Assembly: GCA_013398615.1 (NCBI GenBank) | Contig: VZSR01003806.1 | Coordinates: 2,749,094-2,813,093, forward strand | Length of the DNA: 64,000 nt | DNA from: Brachypodius melanocephalos | Lineage: Eukaryota > Chordata > Aves > Passeriformes > Pycnonotidae | Direction: 5' to 3' | Shown here: piece by piece, positions 36,237 to 50,268 of the stretch | How positions within the stretch are numbered: the stretch's first letter is position 1 | Layout of the letters: each line of letters opens with the position of its first letter | The notes under the pieces: model-generated | What the model saw: the letters and a program-made list of their open reading frames with translations, nothing else | The model's database searches: none | What the model was told of the DNA's origin: nothing | Made by a program: the position numbers and the translations under genes

Positions 36237-38413
36237 AAGAACACTTATGCCTTCAAGCATGAAAAATGGCATTAGAAAAGTTAACAAAAGCAATAAAGAA
36301 ACAAATCTTTAGGTGCTCTACATAGGAAAATACAGATGTCTCTTTCATAGGTCATGATTCATGTAACTGGCAAATAAATATTGTGACAACATACACCTAA
36401 GACTTCTGAAAAAAGATTCTATAGTCTACCACTATAGTAAATAAATAATAATAATAATTGTAACCAAATGGATATGCCAATGGAGTGGCAACTTAGGGCT
36501 GCACTCTCAGTATATATTGAATTTTAAAACCATCATTAATTGGTATATATATCTATTTCCATGTACAGGAATCAGATTTCCTCTGGAGATACATCTAAGA
36601 CTATATAAAACATATGAAAGTATGAGTAAAAGTAATTTCAATGCTTCAGTCTATACTTTATAAAAATTCTGTAGGGTTTTTTTATTTTGCTGTTTCCATT
36701 ATGTCATGTGTTATAAAATCTGGAAAGTTTTAAAAGTAAACACTGACGCTTCCTTTGGTTGTTTTCACTTTTCTTGCCTTTTTTAAAATCCATTTGAATG
36801 TAATTAGGAGGAATATGGTACATCTACAGCAGGGACAACATCAGGCTGAAAAGTAAAACTTCCTCATATCATGATTCATCAGATAATCTGATATAAATTT
36901 TACAGGTATAGTGGTAGAAATCTACTGCCTGCTTGCCAAGTGCGAACTGGAATAATCTGTACCCAGCATACTAAGCAGGAGTTAACAAGGGATTACCAGA
37001 ATCCTTCCTGTCTGAAATGTTTAAGACATCACACTGTAGGTTATATTTGACCCCCTGATCCTAACAGCTTTTCTCACAATTAACAATATTTTTCTCTGTC
37101 CTTCCCACTACTATTCCAGACATTTTTAGCCAACAACATATTCCATTGTTTGTTAATCATTTTAATAAATGATATATTTTGTTTTATCTTCTCCTTTTTC
37201 CACAAATACAAAGTCAAAAAGTAGAGACAGAAGATAATTGCAGAAATCCTTCAGGATACTAACTACATGTCCTGCTTTTATTGCTGGGATTTCACTTCAT
37301 ATGCCACCTCCTTAATTTCCTTCTTTGATAATTTTTTTAACATCAATTTTTTCTTTTTTTCTTATGGCTCCAAATTATTCTGGGTGCTTTCTTTATGAAG
37401 TTGTTTGGTTTTATTTTAATGTCTTCCCACAACTCACCTCTACATGAAATAATAGGCTGTATGTCTCAAGCTTGGCTTTTATTAATATTTCAAAGCTGTC
37501 AATTTTCTGCTGAGAAAAGCAACAGACATTCTTACTTTGTACTTGTGCTGTTCCTTAATTAATTTTCTTATTAAATTGCCAGTAATCAACATTCTCTGGC
37601 ATTTAAAATGCATTTTTTATATCAGAGATTATTTATCTAAACATGTTCAAAGTTTTCTCATTCACTACCAATGTTACATTATTTCTTTCCATTAACTAGC
37701 AGCTATTTACTTCATCATTTGGAGTCCCCTATAACAAGATGTATCAACATCCCCTAAAATTCACTATATTTATTAAAACAACTGCTTATGCATATACCAC
37801 AGGTGAGAAAAATGTTAATACTTCTGACTTGTTGAAGGGGGTGAAGGCCAACATTTGTTTGAAAAGTCTTTAATAAACATAACATAGGAGGTAAAAGACA
37901 GTTCATGAGCAGATGACAAAGAAACAGTTCGTACCAATCAAGCACTTTCAAAAAGAAAAGCCTGTGTGGGAAAATTGAAAAAAATCTTGTTAACATAAAT
38001 GCTGCTCAGAAAATATTCAGCATTTTCTGGCTCCTGTTCCCTGGAGTCAAGACATTTTATGAAGATATTTTGATCATAACAAAGCTTCACCATAGCTCAG
38101 CAAGGGCAATAAATTCAATCTCCCTTGGAACCCTTCGTCTATTCTCCAGGAGCATGGCTGCAGCTCAGAGACCTGGCAGAGCAGCAGTTTTAGCTCTGAG
38201 ACAGGCTTGTCATAGGAAGTGCTCAATATGGTAGCATTTTTCTAGCTGAAGAATTCAGAATTTAGAGGGTTTTATATTGAACTAGAATTTAAAAGAATTA
38301 AAATATCCTTCATGAAGTGAACTTTTAGTCCTAGGTGCAGTTACAACTTTTACATCTCCAAAAAAAAAGTATTCTGTTGGGAAAAAAAGAGGAAGAAAAA
38401 GCACATCCTGAGA

Positions 38414-38437
38414 AAACAAACAAACAAACAAACAAAC
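38414..38437 (+). repeat. (AAAC)n microsatellite
   Basis: About six tandem AAAC units, in a stretch that begins with AGAAAAC and ends in CCAATC. Confidence 0.9.
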
Positions 38438-39561
38438 CAATCAACCAGAATTTGTCTGAAAGGAAACAGAAATATGTATAAGTAGAAAATAAATTAAAGA
38501 ATAATGCTGAATATAAGTAAGAATGTGTTTTAAAAGGAACTAAAACAAGTCTAGTTAATTCCTGGGCTGCTAATCCACGGAATCTGATGCCTGGTAACTC
38601 AGTATTTGCACGAGACATCAGTTTACCTCTTCACTCTAAATAATTTTTTTCTACAGTATTTTTAAGTTTCAAGTATCTTTCAGCAGTTGTACCTGGTATA
38701 TATATGTAAAACCTCACTTTTGGTCAAAATGAACCTGTCATTTTTTAATTGCCAACAGCTGCTTCTTGTTGAATTAATGTGAATTTCTATGAGTCTGTGT
38801 GGGTTCCAAAGTGCTAACACTCACTTTCTGTTTTTCTGCTTTTAACAATTAGCAATAAAAATAGAATTTAGTTTACTACATGGCTGGAGTCCTAAGGCTT
38901 CTCTCTTCAAATGCCAAATATCTTGCTTTGTCTAAGCAAAGCCAAACTTGTGAGAAAAACAAAACAAAATAAAGCCTGGAACACAGCTTTTCAAAATGTA
39001 AAAAATTGCTTAAATTGTTTTCCAAGTAAAAAATCCATGGAAAAATATATTATGGGGATAATATTCTGCATTACAAATTAGTCACCAGACTAATAATAGG
39101 TCTTTTCTGTTATTACATTCTTGGATTTCAGAGTAGTTTTCAGAGTATCCCTAAATCTGAACCATTATTTTCTTGGAGCCTGTTTATGCTATAACAAAAT
39201 GCTTACATCCAACTTTTTGTCACTGTGCATCAAAATTAAAATCTAAATTAGATTAAATATGCTCAGTTTGCAAAGCTTTGTTATTAATTTCCCTTTTTCT
39301 CTTTTCCCTACTAGTCTGGCATTTTTATTGATAACTCTTCACGGTTCATACAGACTGCACTTTACTAAAAACCTGGAATTCGTCTTTTGCCTTTCTCACC
39401 CTCTTTTGTCCATCTCCTTTTTTGCTTTTCTTAAGGTGTTATATTTGCACTACATACCATCTCCATTCTATGCAAAAATGACCAGATGCCAGATTTGGGG
39501 TGTGAGCCCTCTATGGATAACAGTAACATGAGCAAGTCAAACTACAAAGTCTTACAGGAAA

Positions 39562-39578
39562 AATAATAATAATAATAA
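39562..39578 (+). repeat. (AAT)n microsatellite
   Basis: Five to six AAT units. A similar short (ATA)n run occurs at 36440-36458. Confidence 0.85.
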
Positions 39579-40437
39579 AACCTCATGACAAAAAAAATGT
39601 CTTCATTCATAGTGAGTAGTTCCTTCATTCCTAAAAATAAATATGAGTTGATGACAATGACCAAAACGGAAAGGATGGACAGGAGTCAAACACAAGAAAG
39701 ACTGAGTCTGAAATGCATAGAAAATGTTAAGGCTCAAATTATGCATGGCTGAGAAATCAGAAAGCTGCAAATATGTTTTCCAGTTTTTTTCCCAGACTAT
39801 GGGCTATAGATTGGGCACCTGAAAGCTGCAGAAAAAGTTTTTAACTTTTATCAGGCAGAAATGAGGGGGAGATTCAAACACTTTTTAAAAGGAAATCACT
39901 TGTTTACAATTAATCAGAGAGTGGAAAAATCTTCACAATTCCCTTTCCAAAAATTTTATTTTCACAAAACTGCTTTTGAGCATTGCAGAAAGAGCACATC
40001 TGAAGTATGGAAGAATTTATGAAAGGAAAAGCAATACATAGAAAATGTGAAGGATTGCTCTTATAGGTGAATGTCAAGGGGATAAGGGGTTGAGTAGCAA
40101 CAGGATGCAGTTTGCTGAATTAAATGAAGAGTCTGCATGTCAAGGTTAAGGATAAAGTGATATTTTTACCTTAGCTTTTCTCTGAAGATCTGTACTGTCC
40201 TTTCTGCTGCTAAACCATAATGGAAAAGTTGACCTTTCAAATCCTTTTCCCTAAATTTCCTGTGATAAATATTTCATTTAATACACAAAACGAAATTCAA
40301 TATCCTATTTTCAATTTTCAAGAGACAAGTTAGTACCACTGGCCATGCTTTCCACTGCAGGTTGAGGCTCTCATGCCCTGGCCTTTCAAGTGGCCTTTCA
40401 AAGATGAATTAAAATTCACAATTACAGTTAACTTTCT

Positions 40438-40475
40438 GAAAAAATAAAAAAAAAAATTAAAAAAAAAAAGAAAAA
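40438..40475 (+). repeat. A-rich low-complexity tract
   Basis: A homopolymers of 4-11 bases are broken by single T, TT or G. It is simple sequence with no associated element seen. Confidence 0.85.
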
Positions 40476-43400
40476 TGATAAAGGAATGGTAAAGTGGCAG
40501 CATCTGGGGAAATGGGAGAAAGCTGTGAATAAGGAACTTGTGGGTCCTAATTATTGGTTTTGCTTCTGATTTGATTTGAAACCTTGGGCAAGAGGCAGTC
40601 TTTCTGCCTCAGCTGTTCAATCTCCATAATGCGAAATACAGCTGTACTTCTCAAAGCCATCTTGTGAGTTCTGTTTCTGAGTTGATTCAGGTCTTCCTTG
40701 CCAAAGTGGATGCAATGGACCCACTGAAAGCAGTGCTGAGATGGAGTGGAATGGGCAATGCTCATGGAAGGACTGTGTGTCCATCCACCCCTTCACCACA
40801 GCTCCTTGTTGCCTGTGCAGCACTATGGCATCAGCTGCCCCCACAAATTGAGATATTCCATTTTCCTTACACATCCCCCAGTCTCTGTTTGCCCTCTCCA
40901 GCTTTAAGTCTCATAAATATAATGATTAAAAATATGATCATTATAAAACATAACACCAAGCAACTACTAGTTCCAAACCGGCTTAATTTTTATGTCTCAG
41001 CTCCTAAAACATACATTCTAGGCATCCCAGCATACTGTGACAGCTCATTCAAAACAGGTAGGGACAGAAACATAAATCCTGTTAAATTACTTCTGATACA
41101 GAATTTTATTTCACCATTATGTTGCTATTTATAGATCAGAATAGCAGGACAGATAATTTCAAAGCAGAAAGAGATAATAGACATTGTACAATGTAAAGAC
41201 TTGATTCAGCACACAAATGCCAAAATCTGGTGGTAGGTGCAACACTTCAGCGATACTTGAAGAAAAAGGTAATGTGCAAGGCAAAAAAGAATGTAATAAG
41301 GAAAAAAATCTGCTTTCCATTTAAATAGAAATAATTTCAATTTCAATGTTTAAGACAAGTATTAAAGAAAAACATTGCTATTTGCCTAATCCATACTTTA
41401 CTACAAAAGCTAGAGAGAGTCTTTCCTTGGACTAGGATATATGCATAAGACCATTTGAGTTTCATTTTTTCTTTTATCTACTATCATAATTAAAGTTCAC
41501 ACTGAAGTAGATGATGAGTGAGATTTTCAACACTCTTAGACCTAACTGTACTATTTCTACAGTAAAAACAACGAAAAGAAATGTGATTGTGAATGCATTC
41601 AAATACAGCACAAAAACACATCTGTCACCTCTAAAAGTCAGTAGGCATGGTATTATTGAATTAAAATCTCAAATATCATTGTCCTGTGAGATAGATTTAT
41701 TTTGGGGGGTGGAAAATAGCCAAACATAAATGTATTATCTTCTATTTACATGTAAGGTTCATTCGCATTTGGACCATATTTAACATAATCATTATACGTC
41801 CTTTTGTTAGTCCTACACTACACTACCATCCTGCTCAAAGCAGTATTTAAATTCAGTTTCCATGGCACCATTTACCTTCCCATGCCACTTGTTCTGTGTG
41901 CATTACTAGAAAATCCCAATCAATGTTACATCGCTGTACCAAGAACTGAGTTATCAAAAGCTGTGAAAAGAAGCTGTAAACAAAACAATATGTACCTTAT
42001 TTCTTGATTTCTTGGATTGGTGTTTGTGGATTTTTTTCCCTCATCTGTAACCAAACTGCTATATTTTATTCACAGCACTGTAATTCTCTTTCAGTCCAGC
42101 TGGATCATGCTGGATTCAAAGGAAAAGCCTACAGGTTATATAGGTGAGAAGTACCACTTACAAGCTATAAGTACACTAATAAATTAAACACTGCCCAGGA
42201 ACATCCCCAGGCTCTGGAGTGTAGACAGATGTGGATAAACTGTTAGATTGGTCTGCTGCATGTCTTTCACTTGTGCCACCCAGCATAAACCCCCACATCC
42301 TAAAGGGGTTTCAGCAGTGGTGTGAGATCAGAAGGCTGCAGGAAGATGAAGATATCCCTGCCATTCCAAACACTTTTCATGCTCACATCCATGTGCACCG
42401 GCATGTTTTGGAGGCTGACAGATTTACAAACGAAAGGTAGTTCAGATCATGCCACATGGTTTCATTGCCTGGCACCGTTCCAGGGCATGTTTCTACATAA
42501 ATGTAGATACATCTACCCCACGCAGGAATATTAATGGCAGAACAACTTTTACAGCCATCTCACCATGTTGTACCAAGGACAAAAAATTCTAAATGTCTGG
42601 CTATAATTTGTTATGCTTTTATTAAGATATTATAGGTGAGATTGAATTCACCCGTAATAGTAGGTATTAATGAGGATGTCTACTTATGTGCTAACCATCT
42701 GAGCTGCCACATACCAAAATATTTATTAAATATAGTCACCAGACTCTGTGTGGTGAGCTGAGGCCCCACTGATGAGATCTTTAATGACCGTCATGGGAAC
42801 TTAGACATCTAGTCATCTTTGTCTGTAGGAACATGTGTTTGACACTTTAATTCTGAACTGAGTTCTGTTCTAATGCTTGCCAGCATTACCTAAGATTATT
42901 CTAAACACAAGGACATGAGAAAAACAGAATAATTTTCTTGATTTCAAAATTGTAAGTGAAGCTAAAGAACCAAATGATAAATGAAGAACTATGGTTTTAA
43001 TTTGTGCATGAAATCTTGTTCCCTCTTCTCTGTTCCAGCATCTTGGCTAACTTTAAGGATCGGCAGCTTGGGGTGCATAGGTCAGCTGAATTGTGTCTCT
43101 CCTTTAACACTGGGATGAGCATGTTCCAGATCCTATTGATGTCCAGGAAAAAGAGCTTGGGGAAGGCAGATCCTTCTAGCATGCAGATGGATCATCCACA
43201 GAGAGCTGGGAAGCACCTAAAGTGGATACCTTCTATATTTCACATTCTCCTCTCTCCCTTTTTCTGAGGATGGAACCCCTGGTTTCTCTGTTTCAGCACT
43301 TTCATCTCAAATTCCTTCCTGGTCACTTGGAAGGTACAGAACTCATTCACTGGCAAGTGGCCAAGAAGAACTTGGAGTTCTTTCTTTCCCTTTCCTTTTC

Positions 43401-46400
43401 TCTCTTTCCACTTTCCTTCTTTCATTCTATCCACATCTTCTCAAGACTTCCCATTTGGGAAAATTTTATTTCTGATGCATCATTTTGTTTAATACATGAA
43501 AATTGCATCATGGTTTTCCTAAAAAACCCTAAAATGGGGAAAAGTCAGATTGGTTGACTATGTTTTATAGCTAGGAACTATTCCTGTTGAAGATACCAAA
43601 CCTCTATTAAAAGCATACAAGTGCTGGTTTTTAAAGTATCAATTATTTTCATAAAAAACAATATTTTAAATTATACGTGTGAGAACCAGCTATTTGTACT
43701 ATTGAACTGCTAAAATTACCTTAGCCAGTATTTCTTTGATGACTATCACCAGAAACATTCAAAAATATTTATATATGAGAAGCATGTATTTCATCAATAA
43801 AACCAGCTGACTTCATATTTTTAACAAAGGTTCACCTTACATCCAGTGATTTTCATTTTCCTTGAATTACTAGTTAATTTATTGCTCAAGTAATTTTGTA
43901 ATTTCTAAAATGATATTATTACAAATGTCTGACTGCAACTGGGCACATAGTGGCATCCTGACCTATTTATAATGCTTTTTAAATATATTGTAATGTGTAA
44001 TCTCTATAGGCTATGTAGCAATAAAAATGACAAAAGGAATAAAACATCCTCAGTCACACTCTTCCACTTATTCTACCAGTAAATGGTCTAGAGGGTTAGC
44101 ATATTCACAAATACATATATTTTCTGCAATTTAGTGACAGGACCACACAATTATCATATTGACAGTTTCCCTCATAATATATTTGCCTTCAGCAATTTAT
44201 GCTTTCTATAATGAGAAATCTGGCCATTTTATTACATTTGGCACAAAGCACTTAGATAATAGTCAGAGCCTGGAGAACAACATAAGATAAATTACCATTA
44301 ATGGTGTAGCTTTTCCCCACTACACTTATAAGAACTCAGCTGTGCTACAGCTGTTGCCAACTATTGCTAAAGAAATGAGGCCATTTTCTCTCTCTCCTCC
44401 CAACCTTCATTTATGAGATTTTCTTTTTACTTTTCAGCAAAAAAAAAATATGTTGACTTGTGAAAACCATTAACATGGAGGTAAAGGCAATCTGTACTAC
44501 ATCACATAATGTTCAAAATGCATCCTCAGATTCTTTCTTCTGGTTTTCCTTCTTGCCTTTTTTTTCCTCTATTAGAAATATAAGATTGAAAGCTGCTATA
44601 ATGAAAAGGGTCTCAGAAAGTTTCTGTGTGATAATCTCCTATTTTTTAGTCATTCATTATTATCTGTTACATCTCTGTGCACAACCATATGTACACTTGT
44701 GTGACTCTCATGAAATTCACAGATTTGCTCATAATTGAATATGTTCTGAAAAGAAATAAGGTTCAAATCCTTGTTCTGGCAGAAGTATAGATGTGACTGA
44801 TGTGACATACCAGAATTTAAGCAATTGTTTTGACAAAGAATTCCCATTTCAAACTTACAGAACTCATTTTCAGGGTTCCCTACAAAGGAATCTAGATTCT
44901 GAAATCTGCTCTGAATATATACAAATATAAAATAAATACCATCTATCTATCTAAGTCAGGGTCTAACCATATTTCTACCTAAGTAATAGTCCAAAGGTTT
45001 AGATCTCATATCTGCACTATGTTACTAACACTAATTTTTCCTCAGAATCTAAAATTTTCACTAATTTTGTTCATCTGAAACATGCTGTCCTAGATAGGTA
45101 GTAGAAAGCACCTTAATTCCATCAGGAGATGCAAGGTAGGATTTTTTCCATCCATCTAATCTATTCCCTTAAACTCTATTTTTGATTTTCTACACTGAGC
45201 AGCCCTCTCAAGATATCTATAAATTTTCCTGCATTAATACTTAAATGCACTAAATATTACCCATCAATTAGTGTTCAGTTAACCAAGAAGCAAATAATTT
45301 CATTATACCTTTCTCTAATATGTGCTTCTCCTCATCAGTATATTTCAGATTTTCTGACAGAAGAGTTGATAGTTGGTGTCACTATTCATACTTTATAAAT
45401 TGGGAAAAAATCAAGTTAGGTTTGGTTGCTAGAAGTCATGTCACAGACTATAAGTAGATCTGAATCCCTGGTTAATGCACAGTTCAGATAAGCTATGAAC
45501 ACAAAAGAACCATTAAAGACAGAAGCAATGAGTCACTTGGTCTTCATAGACTGATAAACAGTCTCTAATTATTCCTCTGTTCCAACAGACAAATCACACA
45601 AAAGGAATTACTCTTGCTCTTTCATGCCAAGTGGAAACTTGAGATTTGAGATGCTTTCCATTGAGATGAAAAAGAGCCAGAGGAAAACTCAGCTAGTGTA
45701 ATTTGGTATTCCTTTCACATCCCATCTGAGACACACAATGTTCAGGCTTTTATAGGAAAACCAGAGTAAACAGTTGGGCTCGAGGACTCTCTGTGTCTCA
45801 CTTTTATTTTCACCAGACAATCTGGCTTATTCAGTGTCTGAATAGTTATTTATAAGAAGACATGTGTTCACTTGTCCGTTCTGCATAGCTTATGTTTGTA
45901 AGATATGAAAAGCAATTAACATGGTGATGAGTCTGAGGCAGTAAGTTCTGGTGAGGGAGGGTGTATTAGCTTAGGGTCAGCATCCTGGTAGCCATATCCA
46001 AGTACTTTCATTTGCCCTGGAGCAGGACAGAACAATCTTGTGTCTATCCAAGAAATAGTGGTTTACACCCAGAATCAACAGCTGATTCCCTCAGCTTCAC
46101 GCAAAGTTTCTGATTTTATTGCAGTCAGCAACACCTCCTCCAAGTTGGTGTTTCCAGATGTTTTGCTGCTGCTGCAAAACCCTGAGCACAGGGTACAAAC
46201 AAACAGGTGTGCTGAGTAACCCACAATAGCTGCAGTCTACTGGTCTGTAACCAGTACTTACAAAACTTCTTTAAAGGTGCCTTAGGATGTGTATGTGATT
46301 TGCAGAGACATTAGATTGGTATAGACATAAAAAGGAAGCCTCTTTCTGAACACTTATTATCTGGATACAGCATCCAAATGGCTACCTTAATGTGTCATTT

Positions 46401-47490
46401 CAAATTTTGATAAGGTGACCATTCCTGGCTGAATACTTCAAAGAGTAATTGTTCTTTGAAGTGATTTTGAGCTTTTGCACAGATGTCTGTAAAACAGCCA
46501 TTACAGCCATTTCCAGGAACATATAAGGACAACACACAAACTATGTCTTGAAGGCTCAGATCTACCTTTGGGCATAAAAATACAGCTTTTTCTGAAGTCA
46601 GTGAATTTCATATCCTCCTCACACTAATAAAAGGAAGATTTCCACACCTTGAGCCTGCTATTACATGCATTTCAAAAGCTCCACTCTAATTATGTTATCT
46701 ATTTTCTGTCCTCCCCAAGAAATTATGTTAGAAAAACTTTCAAGAACTATGTTACAGCACAGAGTTATAGCCAGCCTGTAAAATGTATAGCCTAAAGAAG
46801 TCTGAAATGGCACAGCTTTCTAAGATGTCTGCATTAAATATGACATATGTACTCAATTACGTGTGCAAAAGTACTATACACTAGACCTGAAACACGGAAA
46901 ATACATATTTGAGTAGCTCTCAGTGGTAATGGGAAGACATTGAAATGCTGCTTTCAGCTGTTTCCTCTGCTTTTCCAAGCACTTTACCTGAGTCTGCAGG
47001 ATTCCAACAAAGAAAGAAACCTTGACTGACTCTAAGTGCAGCAGATCATCTAGCAGAGAGCATCTCCCACACAAGGCATGGTAGAAGAGCAGTGCTGTTT
47101 AATACTTGCCAATAGGAAATGGGCCATAGAGAATTTGCAGCTACGAGGATCTTCCTTTAAATTGCAAAAAGAAAAATTCCAAAGCAATTGCTGGACAATG
47201 GCATCAGTAAAGTGATAGTTCTCACTACTCTCCTCATATCCTTTTTCCCTTTTGACCTCTCATTGTCCAAATGATACACACACATATTTACACTCTGTCA
47301 ACAAATTCAATTGACTAAATCCACCAAATTTTGCATATTCAGTAGGACAAAAAACCCCTAAAATTGTTTCTGAAAATTAATCAGAATGTCTAGCTGGCCA
47401 GCCTCTTTTTCTTCATAAATAAAATGAGGCTTGGGTCTTAATCTTCACTGGGGCAAAAATCAAATTAAAAATTGTTATGAGGAAGTTGAC

Positions 47491-47532
47491 ATGTAAACAC
47501 TGCTATTAGAGATGTAAGCACTGCTATTGAAG
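47491..47532 (+). repeat. 21-bp imperfect tandem duplication
   Basis: ATGTAAACACTGCTATTAGAG is repeated directly as a copy with three substitutions (G at position 7, then two changes near the end). It sits just upstream of a SINE relic. Confidence 0.85.
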
Positions 47533-47569
47533 AGCAGCCAAAAGACAAATGGTCAGCTGTTCTGTGTGG

Positions 47570-47655
47570 TGCTTATACACTGCTTGCCTTGATGCAGGGA
47601 CTTGACTCTGCATCTCTCAATGACAGCTAAGTACCCTTACCACAAGGCTAACATT
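47570..47655 (-). mobile_element. tRNA-derived SINE head (MIR/amniote type), antisense
   Basis: On the minus strand it reads AGCCTTGTGGTAAGGGTACT, then TAGCTGTCATTGAGAGATGC, then AGAGTCAAGTCCCTGC. These are an A-box-like and a B-box-like segment at tRNA spacing, as in amniote MIR-type SINEs. The tail beyond the tRNA-like head is not recognisable. Confidence 0.5.
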
Positions 47656-49607
47656 ATTTTTTCTCCAGTTTTAGCTGTTCCAACTTGTTTAAATAATCAA
47701 GCATTCAGTGACCCTTGAAGAGTGTGTTTCTCTAATCCAGTGACTAGGACATTTGCTTGGCAAATTGACCTGTTAATCTAAGAAAGTATTCTGCAAAGAC
47801 ACTTATAGTCAATTTATTCCTATGAAAATGGAGAGATTTGGGGTTTTTACTCATCTCTGCATTAATTCCCTCAATAGTCACTTATCCCTTGATTCAGCAC
47901 TGGTTGCCATGTTTCACAGTGCTGGTAAGTGAGCCATTCTCTAAGCAGCACATTTGCAAATTGTAACAAAACGTTTGTACAACGTAAAATGGGCCTAACA
48001 TATATAATAAAAAATGGATTTATCGCAATTACTTCTGAAAATGTTGTTATTATGAGGTTTGGAAAATGGCTAAAGAAGAGTGCATATATATAGATAGATG
48101 CAAAATGCACACTTGATACACTAATGTATACTTGCTTGGTGTACACTTATAAAATCTTATAAACCCTTATAAATATAGGTTTTCCATCTCTCATATGGTA
48201 CCAAATACCAAAAAATTAATAATGAGGGGTATGCAGGCTGCTGTAGCAGAGAAACCCATTAGACATGGAGTGCCTCCAAATAGTAGAAGGTCATGAACTT
48301 TGTTCTTTGAACCTGCATTAGGCACAACTGTATTTAATTCCATTATGAACTTTCTTAAGGAGGAAGAATATCAGAATCACTGTAAGAATCCCATCTCTGG
48401 AGTGACACAAGAAGTTTGCTAGATGACTGCCAATCTCTTCCTAGCCAAATCAGTGAGTTGGATGCAAAGCAAGTCTGGCCCTTCCAGCAGCTCGCTCTGC
48501 CCATCTCTGCTTCAATGTCTCTGCTCAAAGTGCAAAACTGTAAAAAAAAAAAAAGCCCAATTTTGCCATCCTGATGTCTACCTGTTTCCAGCATTTTTAT
48601 CTGGAAATTCATAAAGTGGATTGGGGCAGGCATGTAAATACTGCTCCTATTTCCTCCACAGGGTTTGACATATAGGGATGGGCTGAAGCCTTCCACCTGG
48701 GCTTCCTCCAGACAGCACATGGCCATGTCCTAGGGCTGGCTCTTTCTCCTGGACATTTGAAATGAGAGAAGGCTGCCCTGAGAGAAGACAGTTCAGCCAC
48801 TTACTGTTTAGTGAAAGAGGCTAAATAAGTAAAATTGACAACAGTTGGAAGGCTGGGTCTAGTTCAGGGACTAGGGCTACTTGTTGCTACAGCCTGCTCT
48901 ACTGCCTGGCTGTTGGGGCTTGGTTTCAAGTGCAGCTCCATACCTGTTCGGGAAGAATCACTGCAGTGACCCCATGCTGGTGGCTCTGGAAAGACCTAGG
49001 GGCAGCCTGCCCTTCCTCTGCCCACCAGACCTGCCAAGGGGCAAGGCTGTTGCATGAGGCCCATGCTGAGAAGAAGATTCTGCACCATCCCAGCTTTAGC
49101 TCTCCCACCAGCCACCCAATCTTCTGCCCCCGCAGAACATACTGAAACAAAGTTTAAAAAGGCAGCCCAAAACAGTCTATACAACAACCATGCCTGACAG
49201 CCTGGGCAGATTTTAGGTACCTGTCCCTAGTGTTTTTCCCCGTGCTGGCTGCTGGCTTATTTTCCTATCCGCAGTTGTTCAGGAAGTGGCACGAGGCTCA
49301 AGTGATGCAGCGGTTGCCATGGAGAGAAGCTTGAGTTTGCACTTTATTTATTTTATTTATTTCTGAATGGCAGCATGCTGCAGTATGTAAAATCTGCATG
49401 GCTTTCTAGCACACAGGATGCCACAAACCTGGGGCTGTGTTCAAATCTAACCTGTCTCTGGAAAAGCACAATAAAAAGCTGAGCCTCATTTACAGCTGAT
49501 TTTATTTCCTGTTTGGGATTGGATTTCCCTGGAGACTCATGTCTGAATTGTCCACTGAAGCAGAATTAACACCTAGCTGAATTAAATTACTGATTTGTTG
49601 CCTTTTT

Positions 49608-49617
49608 CCCCCCCCCC
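49608..49617 (+). repeat. poly-C run
   Basis: Ten consecutive C after five T. It is a simple homopolymer, unusual only because the region is AT-rich. Confidence 0.9.
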
Positions 49618-50230
49618 GATACAAAGACACTTGATGCCAGTGCTGCAAAATATGCAATTTCAATAAGACATTCAAGAGTGAGTGTAATATGATTTTTTAT
49701 TCCTTTTTTATTTATTTATATAGCAACTAGAATCATGCAGAATCCTTCTTGATTCTGTGAAAAAGGCTTAACTTGCATGGTGATATTTGCAATTAATTAG
49801 CCACCAAAATTTATCCTTCAGCATTAGAGTAATTCTTGCCATGGTAAAGTGACGCCGGAGAAGAGTAACATGGTTTTTAGATTCACTATATCTAGTGATG
49901 CCAAAGCAGTGTGCAATTATTAGGTGAAAATCGTGTTCTGGATAAAGAATCTTTTTGTCATTCACTTCCTACTTCCAACTTTTGAAGGTTTTAGAATAGT
50001 CATTATTTGGAACTAAACAATACAGGAAGATCTAGTCTGTATTTATACCACTATCATCAAACAAAAAGTTTAGAAAGATAAGGTAATTTAAAAAAAAAAT
50101 CCTATGGATTTTGAGTGAGCTGAGGACATGGACATGGGAGAGAAGCCTTGTTCTGGCTAGATGGTATAATTTTTATATTATATAGAAAACAAATATAGCT
50201 TTTCTAAATCTATTCCTTCACAAAAAATAA

Positions 50231-50268
50231 AGCTAAATATTTATATTTATATTATTATATATAAATAA
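50231..50268. repeat. AT-only low-complexity patch
   Basis: The sequence is nearly all A and T, with ATATTT/TATATA alternation. Confidence 0.8.

Larger units (their letters stand above)
34001..47000. other. non-coding stretch upstream of the 66-bp exon, part 2
   Basis: AT-rich sequence with low-complexity tracts: T/G-rich at 34105-34194, A-rich at 34356-34395, poly-T at 36220-36236, (ATA)n at 36440-36458, (AAAC)n at 38414-38437, (AAT)n at 39562-39578 and A-rich at 40438-40475. One CR1 3' end lies at 34950-35012. The longest open frame, 156 codons at 40664-41134 plus, has no recognisable domain. I see no gene. Confidence 0.65.

Noticed and set aside
40664..41134. 156-codon open frame on the plus strand, the longest outside the DLGAP2 exon
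   Set aside because: No recognisable domain or family motif, crosses AT-rich low-complexity sequence, has no matching splice or promoter context, and is of a length that can occur by chance in 64 kb.
46874..47074. Possible minus-strand exon ending at CTCAG|GTAAAG near 46988
   Set aside because: The donor looks good, but no convincing acceptor or known peptide accompanies it, and the frame reads through the donor. A single donor match is expected by chance.
49395..49460. Possible tRNA-like SINE head with GTGTTCAAATC
   Set aside because: Only a B-box-like match. The rest does not follow a family I can name.
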